From JAUIKM01 sp964445695 (GTDB lineage: Bacteria; Bacteroidota; Ignavibacteria; Kapaibacteriales; UBA7675), in assembly GCA_964445695.1 (NCBI GenBank), contig CAYULF010000029.1, positions 1-64,000 on the forward strand: DNA of 64,000 bases, in the 5' to 3' direction. Positions 7,569-18,400 of this stretch are shown here, piece by piece (within the stretch, counting starts at the first letter, position 1; each line of letters opens with the position of its first letter). The translations under genes were made by a program, and so were the position numbers. The notes under the pieces were generated by a model. The model was not told the origin of the DNA and did not search any database. It saw nothing but the letters and a program-made list of their open reading frames with translations.

Positions 7569-9083
7569 TTAAACAACTTCGCGGCGCAGGTGATCCGCCA
7601 TCCTGATTCCCTCCGCCTTGCACTGCGCCCACAGTGCAAAGTCGAAGTATTCAAAGATGCGCGCCGAGGGACTTCCCGCCGCCGCCTCGCGCAACTCGGT
7701 GGACAAACGCAGATAAAACTCGCGCTCGTCGTCCATGCAGGTCGCGTCGCCCGCCTTGGCCAGGCGTTTCAGTAAAACATCTTCCACGGCAAAAATGCGC
7801 TCGCGTTTTTTGAGAAAACGCCGCGTCGAACGGACCACATTCGGCAGAATGTCAAAGTGACGCAGCTCCACGTGCGCCACCAGGCCGAGCAGTTTAACAA
7901 TGTTGTACAAATCCGGGTTAAACGGCTCGTCATTGAGGATTTCGTTAACAAACTCCAGCGCCAGATCAAACTTGGCGCAGACAAGGCAGGCCACCACGAG
8001 ATTGTACACAACCGTCATGCGCTGATTGGTGACGATGTGCGGTCCCAGCTCTTCCAGCTGCTCGCGAATGGTGGGAATCATGTCGATGGCTTCGTCAAAA
8101 CGGCGCTGCAGACTGAGCAGGTTTAACTCCAGCGTCAGGATCGATTCAAAGCGGAACTTGCGCATCGTCATGTCGTTGCCGGGAATCGCTTTTAACTTTT
8201 CCAGCGTGGTCTGCAGATCCTCCACCTGTGCGGCGCGCAGGCAGCGCACGGCAAAATTGTGCAGGAGACGCGCATAACTCATCGAGCCGCCGCCGATATC
8301 GGTCGTCTCCCAGATCTCCACGCAGCGACGCGCACTTTTGTAGGATTTCTGGTAGTCGCCCAGCACCATGTGGCAGCGGCTGTGAATATTGTGCAGCATG
8401 TAGCGCAATGTGTCGGTGGGCAGGCTCTCCGGATCGCGGCGCGCGATTTCGTGATCGAGAATCTCCTGGATGCGTGCGCGGTCGGCTTCGGTACGCGCCA
8501 GGCTGGCGTTGTTGAGCCGCGCGTGTGTAAGGGCGTGCAGCCAGCTGATCTCCGTCTCCTGCCGCAGAATCTCCAGGCACGTTGTCTGGCGCTCGTACAG
8601 TTCCTTCAGCTCGTCTTCGATGCTGTCGTCGCCGCGGAAATGCTGATCGCCCAACCACTGACGCGCCAGACGCAACGTCGCGATCGTGTTCTCGTTTTTG
8701 TCGGCCAGCCGTCCGGCCTGTTTTAACAATTTGGCGGCGATGTCCCGCAGACCGCGGTTGGTTAACAGCACCGACTCCTTGATTTTTTCCTCGATGTTGA
8801 TCTCGTCCGCCGAGCCGGCGTGGTAGGTGCACAAGGCCTTGAGGATGCTTTCCTGCAGGTATATCTTGGCCATGGCGAGGTTTTTGGTGAAGCGGCCGTC
8901 GCGGTTTTTGGCCTGCAGCGCCGCCTCGTCGTATTCATCCTGCGCGTCGATGGCGTCGAACAGGGCATGGTAGGCGCTGGCCTTGCCGGATTCGCGCTGG
9001 CTGGTGATGACCTTGAAGTATCGCTTCTCGGAGGGTGACAAGGTCTTGATAATGCGAAACAGATCGTCCGATGGCTTCTTCAT
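7569..9083 (-). CDS. Helical-repeat (TPR-like) protein, paralogue of 48362-49876
   Basis: 504 aa from ATG 9083; a TTG seven codons upstream is possible but less likely. The protein is helical throughout, with no signal peptide or membrane segment. The N-terminal block (LSPSEKRYFKV, then ALFDAIDAQDEYDE, then IYLQESILKAL) matches the same block in the 504-aa protein at 48362-49876, so the two are paralogues of equal length. The central part has TPR-like helix pairs. Proteins of this kind are frequent in Bacteroidota and have no assigned function that I know of; a scaffold or regulatory role is a guess. It is monocistronic in appearance. Confidence 0.7.
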   Translation of the reverse strand: MKKPSDDLFRIIKTLSPSEKRYFKVITSQRESGKASAYHALFDAIDAQDEYDEAALQAKNRDGRFTKNLAMAKIYLQESILKALCTYHAGSADEINIEEKIKESVLLTNRGLRDIAAKLLKQAGRLADKNENTIATLRLARQWLGDQHFRGDDSIEDELKELYERQTTCLEILRQETEISWLHALTHARLNNASLARTEADRARIQEILDHEIARRDPESLPTDTLRYMLHNIHSRCHMVLGDYQKSYKSARRCVEIWETTDIGGGSMSYARLLHNFAVRCLRAAQVEDLQTTLEKLKAIPGNDMTMRKFRFESILTLELNLLSLQRRFDEAIDMIPTIREQLEELGPHIVTNQRMTVVYNLVVACLVCAKFDLALEFVNEILNDEPFNPDLYNIVKLLGLVAHVELRHFDILPNVVRSTRRFLKKRERIFAVEDVLLKRLAKAGDATCMDDEREFYLRLSTELREAAAGSPSARIFEYFDFALWAQCKAEGIRMADHLRREVV

Positions 9084-9190
9084 GCTCGGGTTGCTCTTGA
9101 CCAAAAAGCCGACTTGGATTGTTAAAAGTACACATTCCGACGGCTTTGGTTAGCACAATTCACATGAAAAAGGTCATTTGCGGCGCTTTG

Positions 9191-10222
9191 CTACGCAATC
9201 GGCATCTGCGCCAGTACTTTCTGCGCCGCGGAACGGCCGGAAAGCCAGGCCGACTCGAGGCCGCCGCCGAAGGCGTCGCCGGCACAGACAAACAGCGGAA
9301 ACTGGCTCAGAGTCAGGTAGGGAATCTCAAGCGGGTTGATCAGCGTGGAGCGGTCCCAGCGCAGCAGTTCGGAGTGAACAATCGTGCCGCGCACGTAGTC
9401 CGCCGCCACCGCCGTCAGCGTGGCGATAATGTCGCTGTCCAGGCCGTCCCAGAACAAATTGCTCCAGGAAGGACCGGCGTGAACTGTCAGTGCGCCCGCC
9501 TGCGGCGAGACGCCCTTGGCGGAATTGTCGATGATGCGGCTGACCGGGCCGTCCGGCGGCAGGATGTTCCAGTCCGCATTGGGCGGCGAGGTCTGGTCCA
9601 GCGCCAGCAGCAGCGTCAGCGTGCGCTCGTAGTCGATCTGCTCAAACAGAACGCGCGCGTCCGGCTTGGCCACATTGTGCTCGTCGATCAGTTCCAGCGT
9701 TTCCGCCGGCGGAGCGGTCAGAATCACGCTGCGCGCGCGCAGGGTTTCCACCTTTTGCGATTGCGTATGGACCAGATAGTGATCGCCGACGCGTTCGATC
9801 CGCGTTACGGCGCTGTTGCAGCGCAGCGGCAGCGTGCGCGCCACCGCCTGCGCAAACATGTGCATGCCCAGCGGAGCGGTGTAGCGGCGTTCGCGGCGGC
9901 CCACTCCCGCGTAGACGGGCGGGTGACGGCGCAGCAGCGCCATCGAAGCCCAGTCTTCCAGTTGCTCGCGGAAGGAAACCGACTCCGCCGCAAAGTGACC
10001 GCAGGCCGTATCGAACACCACGATGCGGCCGTCCTGCAGCGTGCGCTCCACGCCGCCCAGCCTGCCGCCGGCGGCCGCAGCCGCTTCCAGCACCAGGATT
10101 TTCGGCCCCGCCTTCAGCAAGGTATGCGCGGCGGCCATGCCGCTCATGCCCGCACCGATCACGATGCAGTCGTAGTCAGCCGGCGCGCGGCCGTTGTTTG
10201 TTGTCACGCTCGGCAGTCCCAC
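9191..10222 (-). CDS. Renalase-like FAD-dependent oxidoreductase
   Basis: 343 aa from a GTG start at 10222, 2 nt after the stop of the previous gene; the GAGG at that gene's end serves as the ribosome-binding site. Residues about 19-50 form the Rossmann dinucleotide fold (IGAGMSGMAA, then LVLEA and GGRL), as in the amine-oxidase/renalase group of flavoproteins. The C-terminal LFVCAGDAFGGGLESAWLSG is the second FAD-contact motif, with the usual GD and S-G-x-x-A. There is no signal peptide, so it is cytoplasmic. The substrate is unknown. It is the last gene of the barrel/TANFOR/fibronectin operon, and its link to those envelope proteins is unclear. Confidence 0.85.
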   Translation of the reverse strand: MGLPSVTTNNGRAPADYDCIVIGAGMSGMAAAHTLLKAGPKILVLEAAAAAGGRLGGVERTLQDGRIVVFDTACGHFAAESVSFREQLEDWASMALLRRHPPVYAGVGRRERRYTAPLGMHMFAQAVARTLPLRCNSAVTRIERVGDHYLVHTQSQKVETLRARSVILTAPPAETLELIDEHNVAKPDARVLFEQIDYERTLTLLLALDQTSPPNADWNILPPDGPVSRIIDNSAKGVSPQAGALTVHAGPSWSNLFWDGLDSDIIATLTAVAADYVRGTIVHSELLRWDRSTLINPLEIPYLTLSQFPLFVCAGDAFGGGLESAWLSGRSAAQKVLAQMPIA

Positions 10223-10224
10223 TG

Positions 10225-12456
10225 TTACCTCAACTCCAGATCCCGACTCGCGACCAGGGCGGATTCGCCGCCGTCGGTCGTCACGGTTTTGACCGCATAG
10301 CGCACTTTCATGCCTTTCTGCACCTCCGCATCGCGGAAGGAGCGCACAGTTGATTCAAGCGAGCGGATGAGCGACGGACTTGCCTGCCCGACGGCGCGGT
10401 AGATGTAAAAAGATGCGCCCGGATCGCCCGCATACTCCCAACTGAGCAGCACCGCGCCGGATTCGTCCTGCGTTACCGTCAGGCCGTGAACGCCGCTGCG
10501 GACGCCGGAGTCGTAGACGCGCCCGGCCACGACATTGGACAACGGCGAAATCAGACCGGCGTCGTCGTGCACTTCCACGCCGTACTCGTACACCGTGCCG
10601 CGCAGCGCGCTGGTATCGGCGTACATGCTGGTCGCCGCAGACTCGACGTCGATCAATGTCAGCCAGTCCGTACCGCCCTGTTCGCGCCGCATGATGCGAT
10701 GCAGCACGGCGTCGTCGCTCGGACTGCGCCTCCAGGTAATCGTCACTGCGCTGTCCGTCACGATCACGTCGCTGATAATCGCCGCGGCGGGCGGCACGAC
10801 GTCGGGTTTCTGCAGCACCAGCGGCTCGGAAAACTCCGAGTGATTGAAGTTCTGATCCAGCGCCGTGACTTTGTAGATGATTTCTTCCGACAGCGTGATC
10901 ACCGTCAGCGAGTCGTAAAATACCGTGTCCGCCAGGATGCCCTGCGTCAGCTGCTGGAATTCGTGGTCGCCCTGGTGGGCGTAGAAAACGCGGTAACCCT
11001 GCAGGTCATCTTCTTCGTTGGGCGACCAGGTCAGCGTGACGCGCCCGAGCGTGTCGATCTCGCCTTTCAGATTGCGCGGCGTCGCCGGCGGAATCGAGTC
11101 GGGGAACATGACGAGCACGGGGACGGACAGTCGTGTGTTGCCGGCCGTGTCGACCGAGCCGACAACGTAGTAGTGCTGCGGCAGGTCGACGACGTCGGGA
11201 TCGATCCAGCTGCGCGTGTCGGGCGCCAGAATGTCCGTCAGCGGTTGGTAGGGACCATCGGTATCCGGCGCTTTGGCGACAAAAAAGCCGGTGAGGTCGT
11301 CGTGCACCTGAATCGAGTCCATGTGCCAGTTGAGCTGCACGGAGCGGCCGTCCTGAACGATGTCGTATTTGTCCATGCGCGGCTGGCCCGGCGCGGTTTT
11401 GTCGCGACCCATGGCTGCAATGACCGTGTCACCGCGCGTGTATTCACCGAAGGCGTCGACGCCGCGCACGCGATAACTGGCCGGTTTGTAGTTCTCTTCC
11501 AGTTTGACGCGGTACTCAAACACGTCGATTGATTCGCCTTCGTCGTCGCTGGACTTCTCGTCTACAGCCGGGATATAGGGCGTCGACGTCAAGCGCTCGA
11601 AATTGACGCCGTCGTAGGAGCGTTCAATGCTGTAAGCGCTGAAGTTGACATCCGGGTGTTCTCTGCGGTCCCACTGCAGGATGATCTGTTGTTCGCCCTC
11701 GGCGGCGCGCAGAGACTTGATCGCGCGGTAATCGTTAAACGCCTCTCCTTCTACTAGCACCGTCGCCGTGTCGATCTGCAGGCGTGTGGCGCCGGCGGCA
11801 AACACGCGGTAGAGATAGGTTTCGCCCGGCTGAAAATCGCGGTCGACCAGGCGCAGCCCCAGGCCGTCTGCCAGGTCGGGCCGCAGATCGGCCAGCATAT
11901 GCGCAATGCTGTAGAAGTTGGCCTGCTGCAGGTGCATTTCGTAGATGGCGCCGAACTGATCCTGCGTGGTCGTCATCGCCTTCCCGTAGAGCGTCTGCAC
12001 GGCCGCACCCGCCAGGCTGTCCTCGGGACGGTAGCCCGCGCGCCACTCGTCGATCGTCAGCGGTTTAATCGGTGCGTTGTTAACGCCCTCCCAGCGCGCC
12101 GTGCTCATGTCGCGCTGCAGGCGCAGGCGCTCCACCATGAAGCCGGCGTCGAACGCGGCCTGCCAGTGCACGTAGTCGCTCGCGCCCCAGCGAATCACGA
12201 CCGAGTCGCCGTAGTGACGCGCCAGCGCCATCAGCGAGGGGCCGGTGAGCGTATCTTCGGGCTGGACGACGCGTTGGCTCAGCGTGTCGGCCGCGGCGTT
12301 GCGCGTCGCCTCGTCCATCTCGATGTCTTCCGGCGAGACCTGGGCATTCAATCCCGCTGACAAACAAAAGACGGCTGTTAAACAAGCCAGGATGTATCTG
12401 GAAGCGCCGGGACAATGACGTTGCATGATTGTTCCGTTTAAGTTGTGTGTTGACAT
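10225..12456 (-). CDS. Secreted fibronectin type III-like repeat protein
   Basis: 743 aa. ATG at 12456 overlaps the upstream stop as TAATG; an in-frame ATG at 12426 (MQRHC) would put the signal peptide (ending AGLNAQ) nearer the N-terminus. From about residue 240 there are several beta-sandwich repeats with fibronectin III hallmarks (V-x-L-x-W, Y-x-V, Y-R-V-x-A-x-D; for example VTLTWSPNEEDDLQGYRVFY). The N-terminal 200 residues are unlike these. There is no T9SS tag or lipobox. It is translated directly after the TANFOR protein, suggesting a joint envelope or surface complex, but no function is established. Confidence 0.75.
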   Translation of the reverse strand: MSTHNLNGTIMQRHCPGASRYILACLTAVFCLSAGLNAQVSPEDIEMDEATRNAAADTLSQRVVQPEDTLTGPSLMALARHYGDSVVIRWGASDYVHWQAAFDAGFMVERLRLQRDMSTARWEGVNNAPIKPLTIDEWRAGYRPEDSLAGAAVQTLYGKAMTTTQDQFGAIYEMHLQQANFYSIAHMLADLRPDLADGLGLRLVDRDFQPGETYLYRVFAAGATRLQIDTATVLVEGEAFNDYRAIKSLRAAEGEQQIILQWDRREHPDVNFSAYSIERSYDGVNFERLTSTPYIPAVDEKSSDDEGESIDVFEYRVKLEENYKPASYRVRGVDAFGEYTRGDTVIAAMGRDKTAPGQPRMDKYDIVQDGRSVQLNWHMDSIQVHDDLTGFFVAKAPDTDGPYQPLTDILAPDTRSWIDPDVVDLPQHYYVVGSVDTAGNTRLSVPVLVMFPDSIPPATPRNLKGEIDTLGRVTLTWSPNEEDDLQGYRVFYAHQGDHEFQQLTQGILADTVFYDSLTVITLSEEIIYKVTALDQNFNHSEFSEPLVLQKPDVVPPAAAIISDVIVTDSAVTITWRRSPSDDAVLHRIMRREQGGTDWLTLIDVESAATSMYADTSALRGTVYEYGVEVHDDAGLISPLSNVVAGRVYDSGVRSGVHGLTVTQDESGAVLLSWEYAGDPGASFYIYRAVGQASPSLIRSLESTVRSFRDAEVQKGMKVRYAVKTVTTDGGESALVASRDLELR

Positions 12457-15400
12457 TAGTTTCCGAGTTGAAGCCAGACTTCCTTGCCGAGCATGGCCCG
12501 CGGATACTGAATTCGCAGCGTGTATTTGGCGCTGTTGAGCGGATTCATGGACCAGTAGTTCCAGCCGTTAACGCCCAGGGCGTCGGCGGTGGATTCCGAG
12601 GGACAGTTGTAACGCATAAAGTGCCAGAAAGTCGGCGTCTGGCCCAGGACGTTGCCGTAACGCCGCATCAGCTCGTCGTAGACCAGCAGGCGGTCCTTGT
12701 GCAGCACGGTCATCACGTCAAAGCGGATCGTCATGAAGTTGTGTTCCAGATTCTGAATCTGGTTCGGGCCGTTCATATTCGGGTTGTTTAAGCCGTTCAG
12801 GTTGATTTTGCCGATCACCATTTTCTTGGGACCGTTTTTCTCCTGCAGGTTGGCCTGAAAACCCTTATTGGCCGGCGCTTTTGGTTTGGGCGGATTAAAC
12901 CCTTTCCAGTAGGCCGCATTCACTTCCGCATTGGTTAACTTCTTGGCCGTGCCGGTGCCGCTGTACTCAATATCCACCGCGCGTTCGGGGAAGTCGTCCT
13001 GCGAAAGGTGCGTGTGGTTTGTTAAACGGCTGCCGGGCAGGTAGGCGTTTTTGGACGGATAACTGCGGAAGGTCAGCGGGTTCAACTTGTTTTCCAGCGG
13101 CGGCGTGGCGATGTACACCGAGTTGATGTACTGATCGCGCGTGCTGTAGCGGAAGTAGCGGTTGTACAGGTGCGACCACCACGTGTCGCTCGTCGCCGGA
13201 CCGGAGCGGTCGTCGGCCACGCAGTAAACGAGCGGTTCATTGTAGTAGGTCACGCTGCCTTTTTTGTACCAGGTCTGATTGAGGTCGTACCAGTCGAGCG
13301 CTTCATCGCCTTTGTATTTGGCGTAGAGCGTGCGGCTGTAGAATCCGTTACCGGTTTCCAGCGAGACGCGATTGTTAATGTACTTGTCGAGTTTGTTTTT
13401 AAACATCGAGTACTTGCTGGTGCGGAAGGCCAGCTGGTAGACCATGAACTCGTTATCGCCCAGTTTAAGCGAATTGACTCTGGTGCGTTTAACCTTGACT
13501 TTATTGCCCTGGCCGACATAGCGGTTCTGCGTCCAGTTGCCGACGTTGCCGCCGCCACCGCCGCCCTGATTGGCGTTGAAGTTCATGTTCATGTTGGCCT
13601 GCATGCCCTGGCCCTGACCTTTTTTAACTTTCTTGCGCACGATCTGCATGATGTAGATCTTTTGCGGGCTCAGGTCGGGGATGTCGAATTCAACACCTTT
13701 GAAGTCGCCGGTATTTTTCCAGGTCAGGCCGCCGGATCCAATCTTTTCACTGCCGCCTTCCACTTCGTGGAAACGCGCCTCGTACTCGTATTTGTAATCG
13801 TTGTCTTCGGGCTGCAGGTTGGCGATGTGCGTCGGGAATTGTTTAAGCCGCACGTTGCCGTCGTAGAAATCGCTCCAGTGGAAATAGCGCTGCCAGCGGC
13901 CGGGAGCCGTGGAGATCACATCCTGCTCACGGAAGTTCTCAGGCGCCTTCCCGGTTTTGAATTCGATGTCCTTCGATTCCACGTAGTCGTTCTGGCAGTT
14001 TTTGCAGGCTTTGACGCGCTGCCACTGGCCGTTGATCTTGCGGTCGCCGTGGATTTCGATGCGCGCTTTGTAGAATGTCAGCTCGTCGAGCATCTCGTTC
14101 GGCTCAAAGAGCGCGGACATGTTCTGTTCGACCATCGACCATGAACCGGCCACTTTGGCGTTGTTGGACTTGCGGCGCACTTCAAACTTGCGGACGTCGA
14201 AGCGGAATGTTAACACCTCCGTTTCCTGGTCCTCGTTTAATATCTGCACCTGAATGACTTTGTTCAGTCCCACGGGCAGGCTGAACGTCGCCTGCGGGAA
14301 GGCGTACACGTCCACCTCGCTGCCGAGCGGTTTGAGGTCGGATATTACCTGGACGCCGCCGAAGGGATTGCCCGCCGCCGGGTTGCAGTAGTCGCCCCAG
14401 CGGAATTTGAAGTGGCATGAACCGGAGAGCAGACCGTTCATGACGCTGTACTGCCCCACAAATTCACCGGCCAGCCAGGTCGGATTCGGCAGACCCGCCG
14501 CGAGTGCGGTGTACAAGCCGACGGAGAACAACTCCACGTCGGCCCTGGCAAACCAGAAGTCGAGTTTAAGTCCCACTTCCGCCTCAAGGCCGGCGTACAC
14601 CTGACCGGTGGCGTACCAGCCGTTCAGGCCCATTTTGCCGTCGACCTTGTCGCACTCTGCGTCGTAGTTCAACACGGATATGTCGTAGCCGAAGTTAATC
14701 GCGATGCGCGCGTAAAACACCAGGAAAGTCAACTTACCGGTGTCGATGCCGAACTTCTGCCCGAAGGCAAAACCGCTGCCGCTGTTAACCGCCCCCAACC
14801 GTGGAAACTGTTCGTTGAATCCGGGGAACTTGGCCTTGAAGTTGATCGGGCTCGTCGGAAGGTCCGGCATGTCTCCCAGACTGTTTTTGCCGATCATGAA
14901 GTACGAATCGATCTGCAGCAGGCCGAGAACGTTGAGTCCCATCGGGTCTTCCGGCTGGCCGACCTTGATAAACCACTTGTTGGCGCTGAAGTGCATGAAG
15001 GCGTCGCCGCCGCCGGATATAATATTCTTGTTGCCGGCTTTGATGTTAAAATGCACACTGACTTTGCCGTCAAATGTTTTATTCGCGCCGGAGTAGCGGA
15101 AGTCTGCCGTCGCCACCAGAATGGCGTCGTCGCCCGGGCGGTTCTGCGGATCGGGCACCGAGACAAAATAGCCCGCGCCGTAGAAGGCGATTTCGTTAAT
15201 GCCGCCGCCTTCAAAAAAGGACATCTCAAACGTTATGTCGCCGTTAAAAGCCTTGGGACTGGGCATCGTGCCCATGATTATCGAGGCTTTAAAGCCAAAG
15301 GCAATATTCGGCGCGGGGTCGTAGGTGATGCCCGTGGAGGTCAGGCCGGGCTGGTCCTGATTAAAGCCATTGACATTTTCGGGATCGCCCGCCAGCGATG

Positions 15401-18400
15401 CCGCCGAGGGCATGCTGCCGACCGGCTTCATGTGGTAGTATGCACCGCCGCCGAAGCCGTAGATTCCGAAGCCGGGATAGACCATGATCCCGACGTTCAT
15501 TTTGGCCATGGCGTCAAAGTACCAGTAGCGATAACGTGTATTGCCGTTCTGGTAATTCGTGCTGCCGAACTGAACGGTCGCCGAGACCTCTATCAGCGGG
15601 CGGAACTTGACGGTTAACGCGCCGCGGAAACCGTCGCCGAATTTTTGATCGCCGTTGTAGAGATTGACTTCACCTTCTATCTCGCAGGCGGCGATGCTGG
15701 CTTTCAGGTAGATGCTGTTAAGTTCGGGTTTGTCCAGGCTCCAGCTCTGTTTGCCGTTGATTTCATTCATCTTGCCCCAGATCGTGAAGCTGGTGCCGCC
15801 GGTGAGGGCGCTCTGGCCGTTGCCGTCGAGGCCGACGTGGAAACCGAGCTGGATGCCGGCTTTAGTGCCGTTGTCCTTGAACTTGATGGCGATGCCGTCT
15901 TCCGGTTTAATCGACACCGGGAAACCGGCAAAACTCTTCTGCGGGCTGGCGAACTTAAACAGGTCGGCGGAGAGGTAGGGCTTTTTGTTGCGGATCTTGA
16001 AGTTCTGGAACTCGACGTCGGGAATCTTGACGGCGACGTTCTTGAGGCTGGCGAACTGCTGATCGACCGTCAAATCGCCGCTGAGCACCGCCTCGACTGT
16101 GACGTCGTTGCCCTGGGACACCACTGAAATACTCGAGCCCTCGTAGATGTTTAACTCGGCGCCCCACATCGGCACGTTCAGATCGTTAAGCGTCTGCACC
16201 TCAAATGCCGTGTGCAGGTTTTGCCCGACGTTGCTGAGCAGGCAGGAGTAAGCCAGTCCCGTCTGCGCCACCGGCAGTTTGAGTTCGCCCTGGAATTTAC
16301 CCTGCGTCAGCGAGTTGTTTAAGAAAGCCAGTTCAAACTTGCTCATCGAAAAGGACCAGCCGCCAAGGTTGCCCTGATCCAGCGAAAAGACCGGCTGCAC
16401 GGATACCTTGCCCGTAAATCCAAGTTTGTTTATCAGGGCGTCCTGCAGACTGATCGTCACCGGCTGCTGACCTTTTTTCAGGTAGTCAGGCAGCGTCACG
16501 CTGATGCTCTTGAAATAAAAGCCGCGCCAGTCCGGGCCGATGCCGCCGTTGTAGTTGGCCGGAAAACTCATATTGGCCGGGTTCTGCGTGTCCGAGAAAT
16601 CAAGCCAGACTTCGTCGAATTCCATCTCCAGGCCTTTAAACCCTTTGATGATAAAGGGATCCATTTCGATCTTGCCGAGCATGTTGCCCCAGGAGCCGAC
16701 GGTAAAGGTGAACTCCGCCCGCACTTCGCCGTCGTTCTCGGCGTGCTGCAGGATGTCCTCGGAAAAGGCGAAAAAACCGTCGAGCTGCATTTCGTGGTAG
16801 CCGTCGCAGTCCCACTTGACGTAACAGCCGCCGTTCTGGCCTCCGACCGCCTTCAGGGTCAGGTCGATATTCGGTCCCCACTGCATGGTTTTGTCTTCGC
16901 CCAGCATCGTCAGTTCCTGCAGGCCGTCAACACTAAGGCCGGTCGGGTGGAAACAGACATTTTTCTGGCCGAATGCAACGATGTCGTTCTGCGCTTCGGG
17001 GATTTCAAAGTTGAGGAAGGCGTTAAATCGCGCGCCGTCGGGTTTAAACTCGACCGCGGCGATATTGATCAGCTGCAGTTTGCTGTCGACCATTTTACTC
17101 CAGGCAAAGGGCAGACCCTGGATTTCGACATCGGCAAACTGCTCGACGTACTTCTGATTGTTTTTAACAAAATCGCTGACCTGTTTAACCTTGTTCGCGG
17201 CGATGTTGTTGAGGTTGTTGTTAAAAGCCTGCAGTTGTTGGTCAACCTGCGCGCCGGGATCGTACGCGCCGAGAGCCGCACCCTGGTAGACTTTGTGTTC
17301 GGCGTTGACTTTCAGTCCGTTGAAGGTCGTTTTCAGGCGCGTGTGAAACACAGGCGCATCGATGTAACCTTCGCCCGTCAGGTTTGACGCCGACGGATTG
17401 TCCAGGTCGGTCAGTGTCATGATGAAATAGCCGATCTGGACTTCATCGCCGATTTCGTAGTTCTTGTTTGCCGCCGGCCCCTGTGCGATCGGCTGCGGTG
17501 CGCAGTTCAGCGTCTCGCACGGGTTGGCGTACTCCTCTTCCAGATCGACCTGTTGCTGCTGCTCTTCCTCGTCGTCTTGTTGCTCCTCGTCGTTGTTGTC
17601 GTCCTGATCATCGTCCTGGTTGTCGTTCTGGGCGCCCCACACAAAGGCGCAGACTTCGCTGTAGCCGTTGTTCTTGAAACTGAGCGGTTCATTCTGATTG
17701 TTGCTGCGCGCCTGAACGCGCATGGCGTAGCGCATACCTTCTTCCAGCAGCGGGTCGAAGCCGGTGTAGAGATAGGAGTTGGTTTGCACCACTTTCTCGA
17801 AAAAGGGCGGGTTCGGCGCGGCCAGCATCGCCTGATTCGGGTCGGTGTTCGCCGGCAGCACTTCAACCATCTGCAGCACGTACTCCAGGTTCTGCGGGGG
17901 CGCGCCGGCCGGAATGGTCCAGGTCAACAGCAGGTTCTGCGGCTTCTGGGCGGCGACCTCGCTGTCGCACAATGGCTGCGTTATCACCGGCGGGTCGTAG
18001 TGCGTGATCAGGAACTGCGTGCAGCCCGAGGGCGCGGCCAGCGATCGCGGATTCGGCGCGGCGTAGTCGAAGGCGCGCATACAGAGCTGGTAATTGCCCT
18101 CCGGCAGACCGTTGCCCTGCACCACCTCCGCCTTGGAAATGCCGGAAAAACTCAGCACGTCGGGGTTGAAGTACTCCTGCAACTGAGCGCCCATCAGCGA
18201 ACGCGTCTGGAACGCGTTTAACACGATCGGCTGCGCCGGCTGGAAGTTTTCGGGTATCGAGATCAGGACGTTGTTGTCCAGGCCCTCGAACGAGCCGACC
18301 AGACGAAGCTCCAGCTGCTGGTTCGTCGTGTTGATCAGCGTCACCACCAGTTTATTCTCAAAGTCGACGTAGTCGGACAAATAGGGGGAGTACGGCGGCG

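Noticed and set aside
9119..10300. A 393-codon plus-strand frame
   Set aside because: Antisense to the renalase-like flavoprotein; low-complexity Arg/Gln composition, no motifs.
17553..18221. A frame with a very hydrophobic Leu/Val stretch that looks like a membrane helix
   Set aside because: It is the antisense of the Asp/Gln-rich linker of the TANFOR protein.
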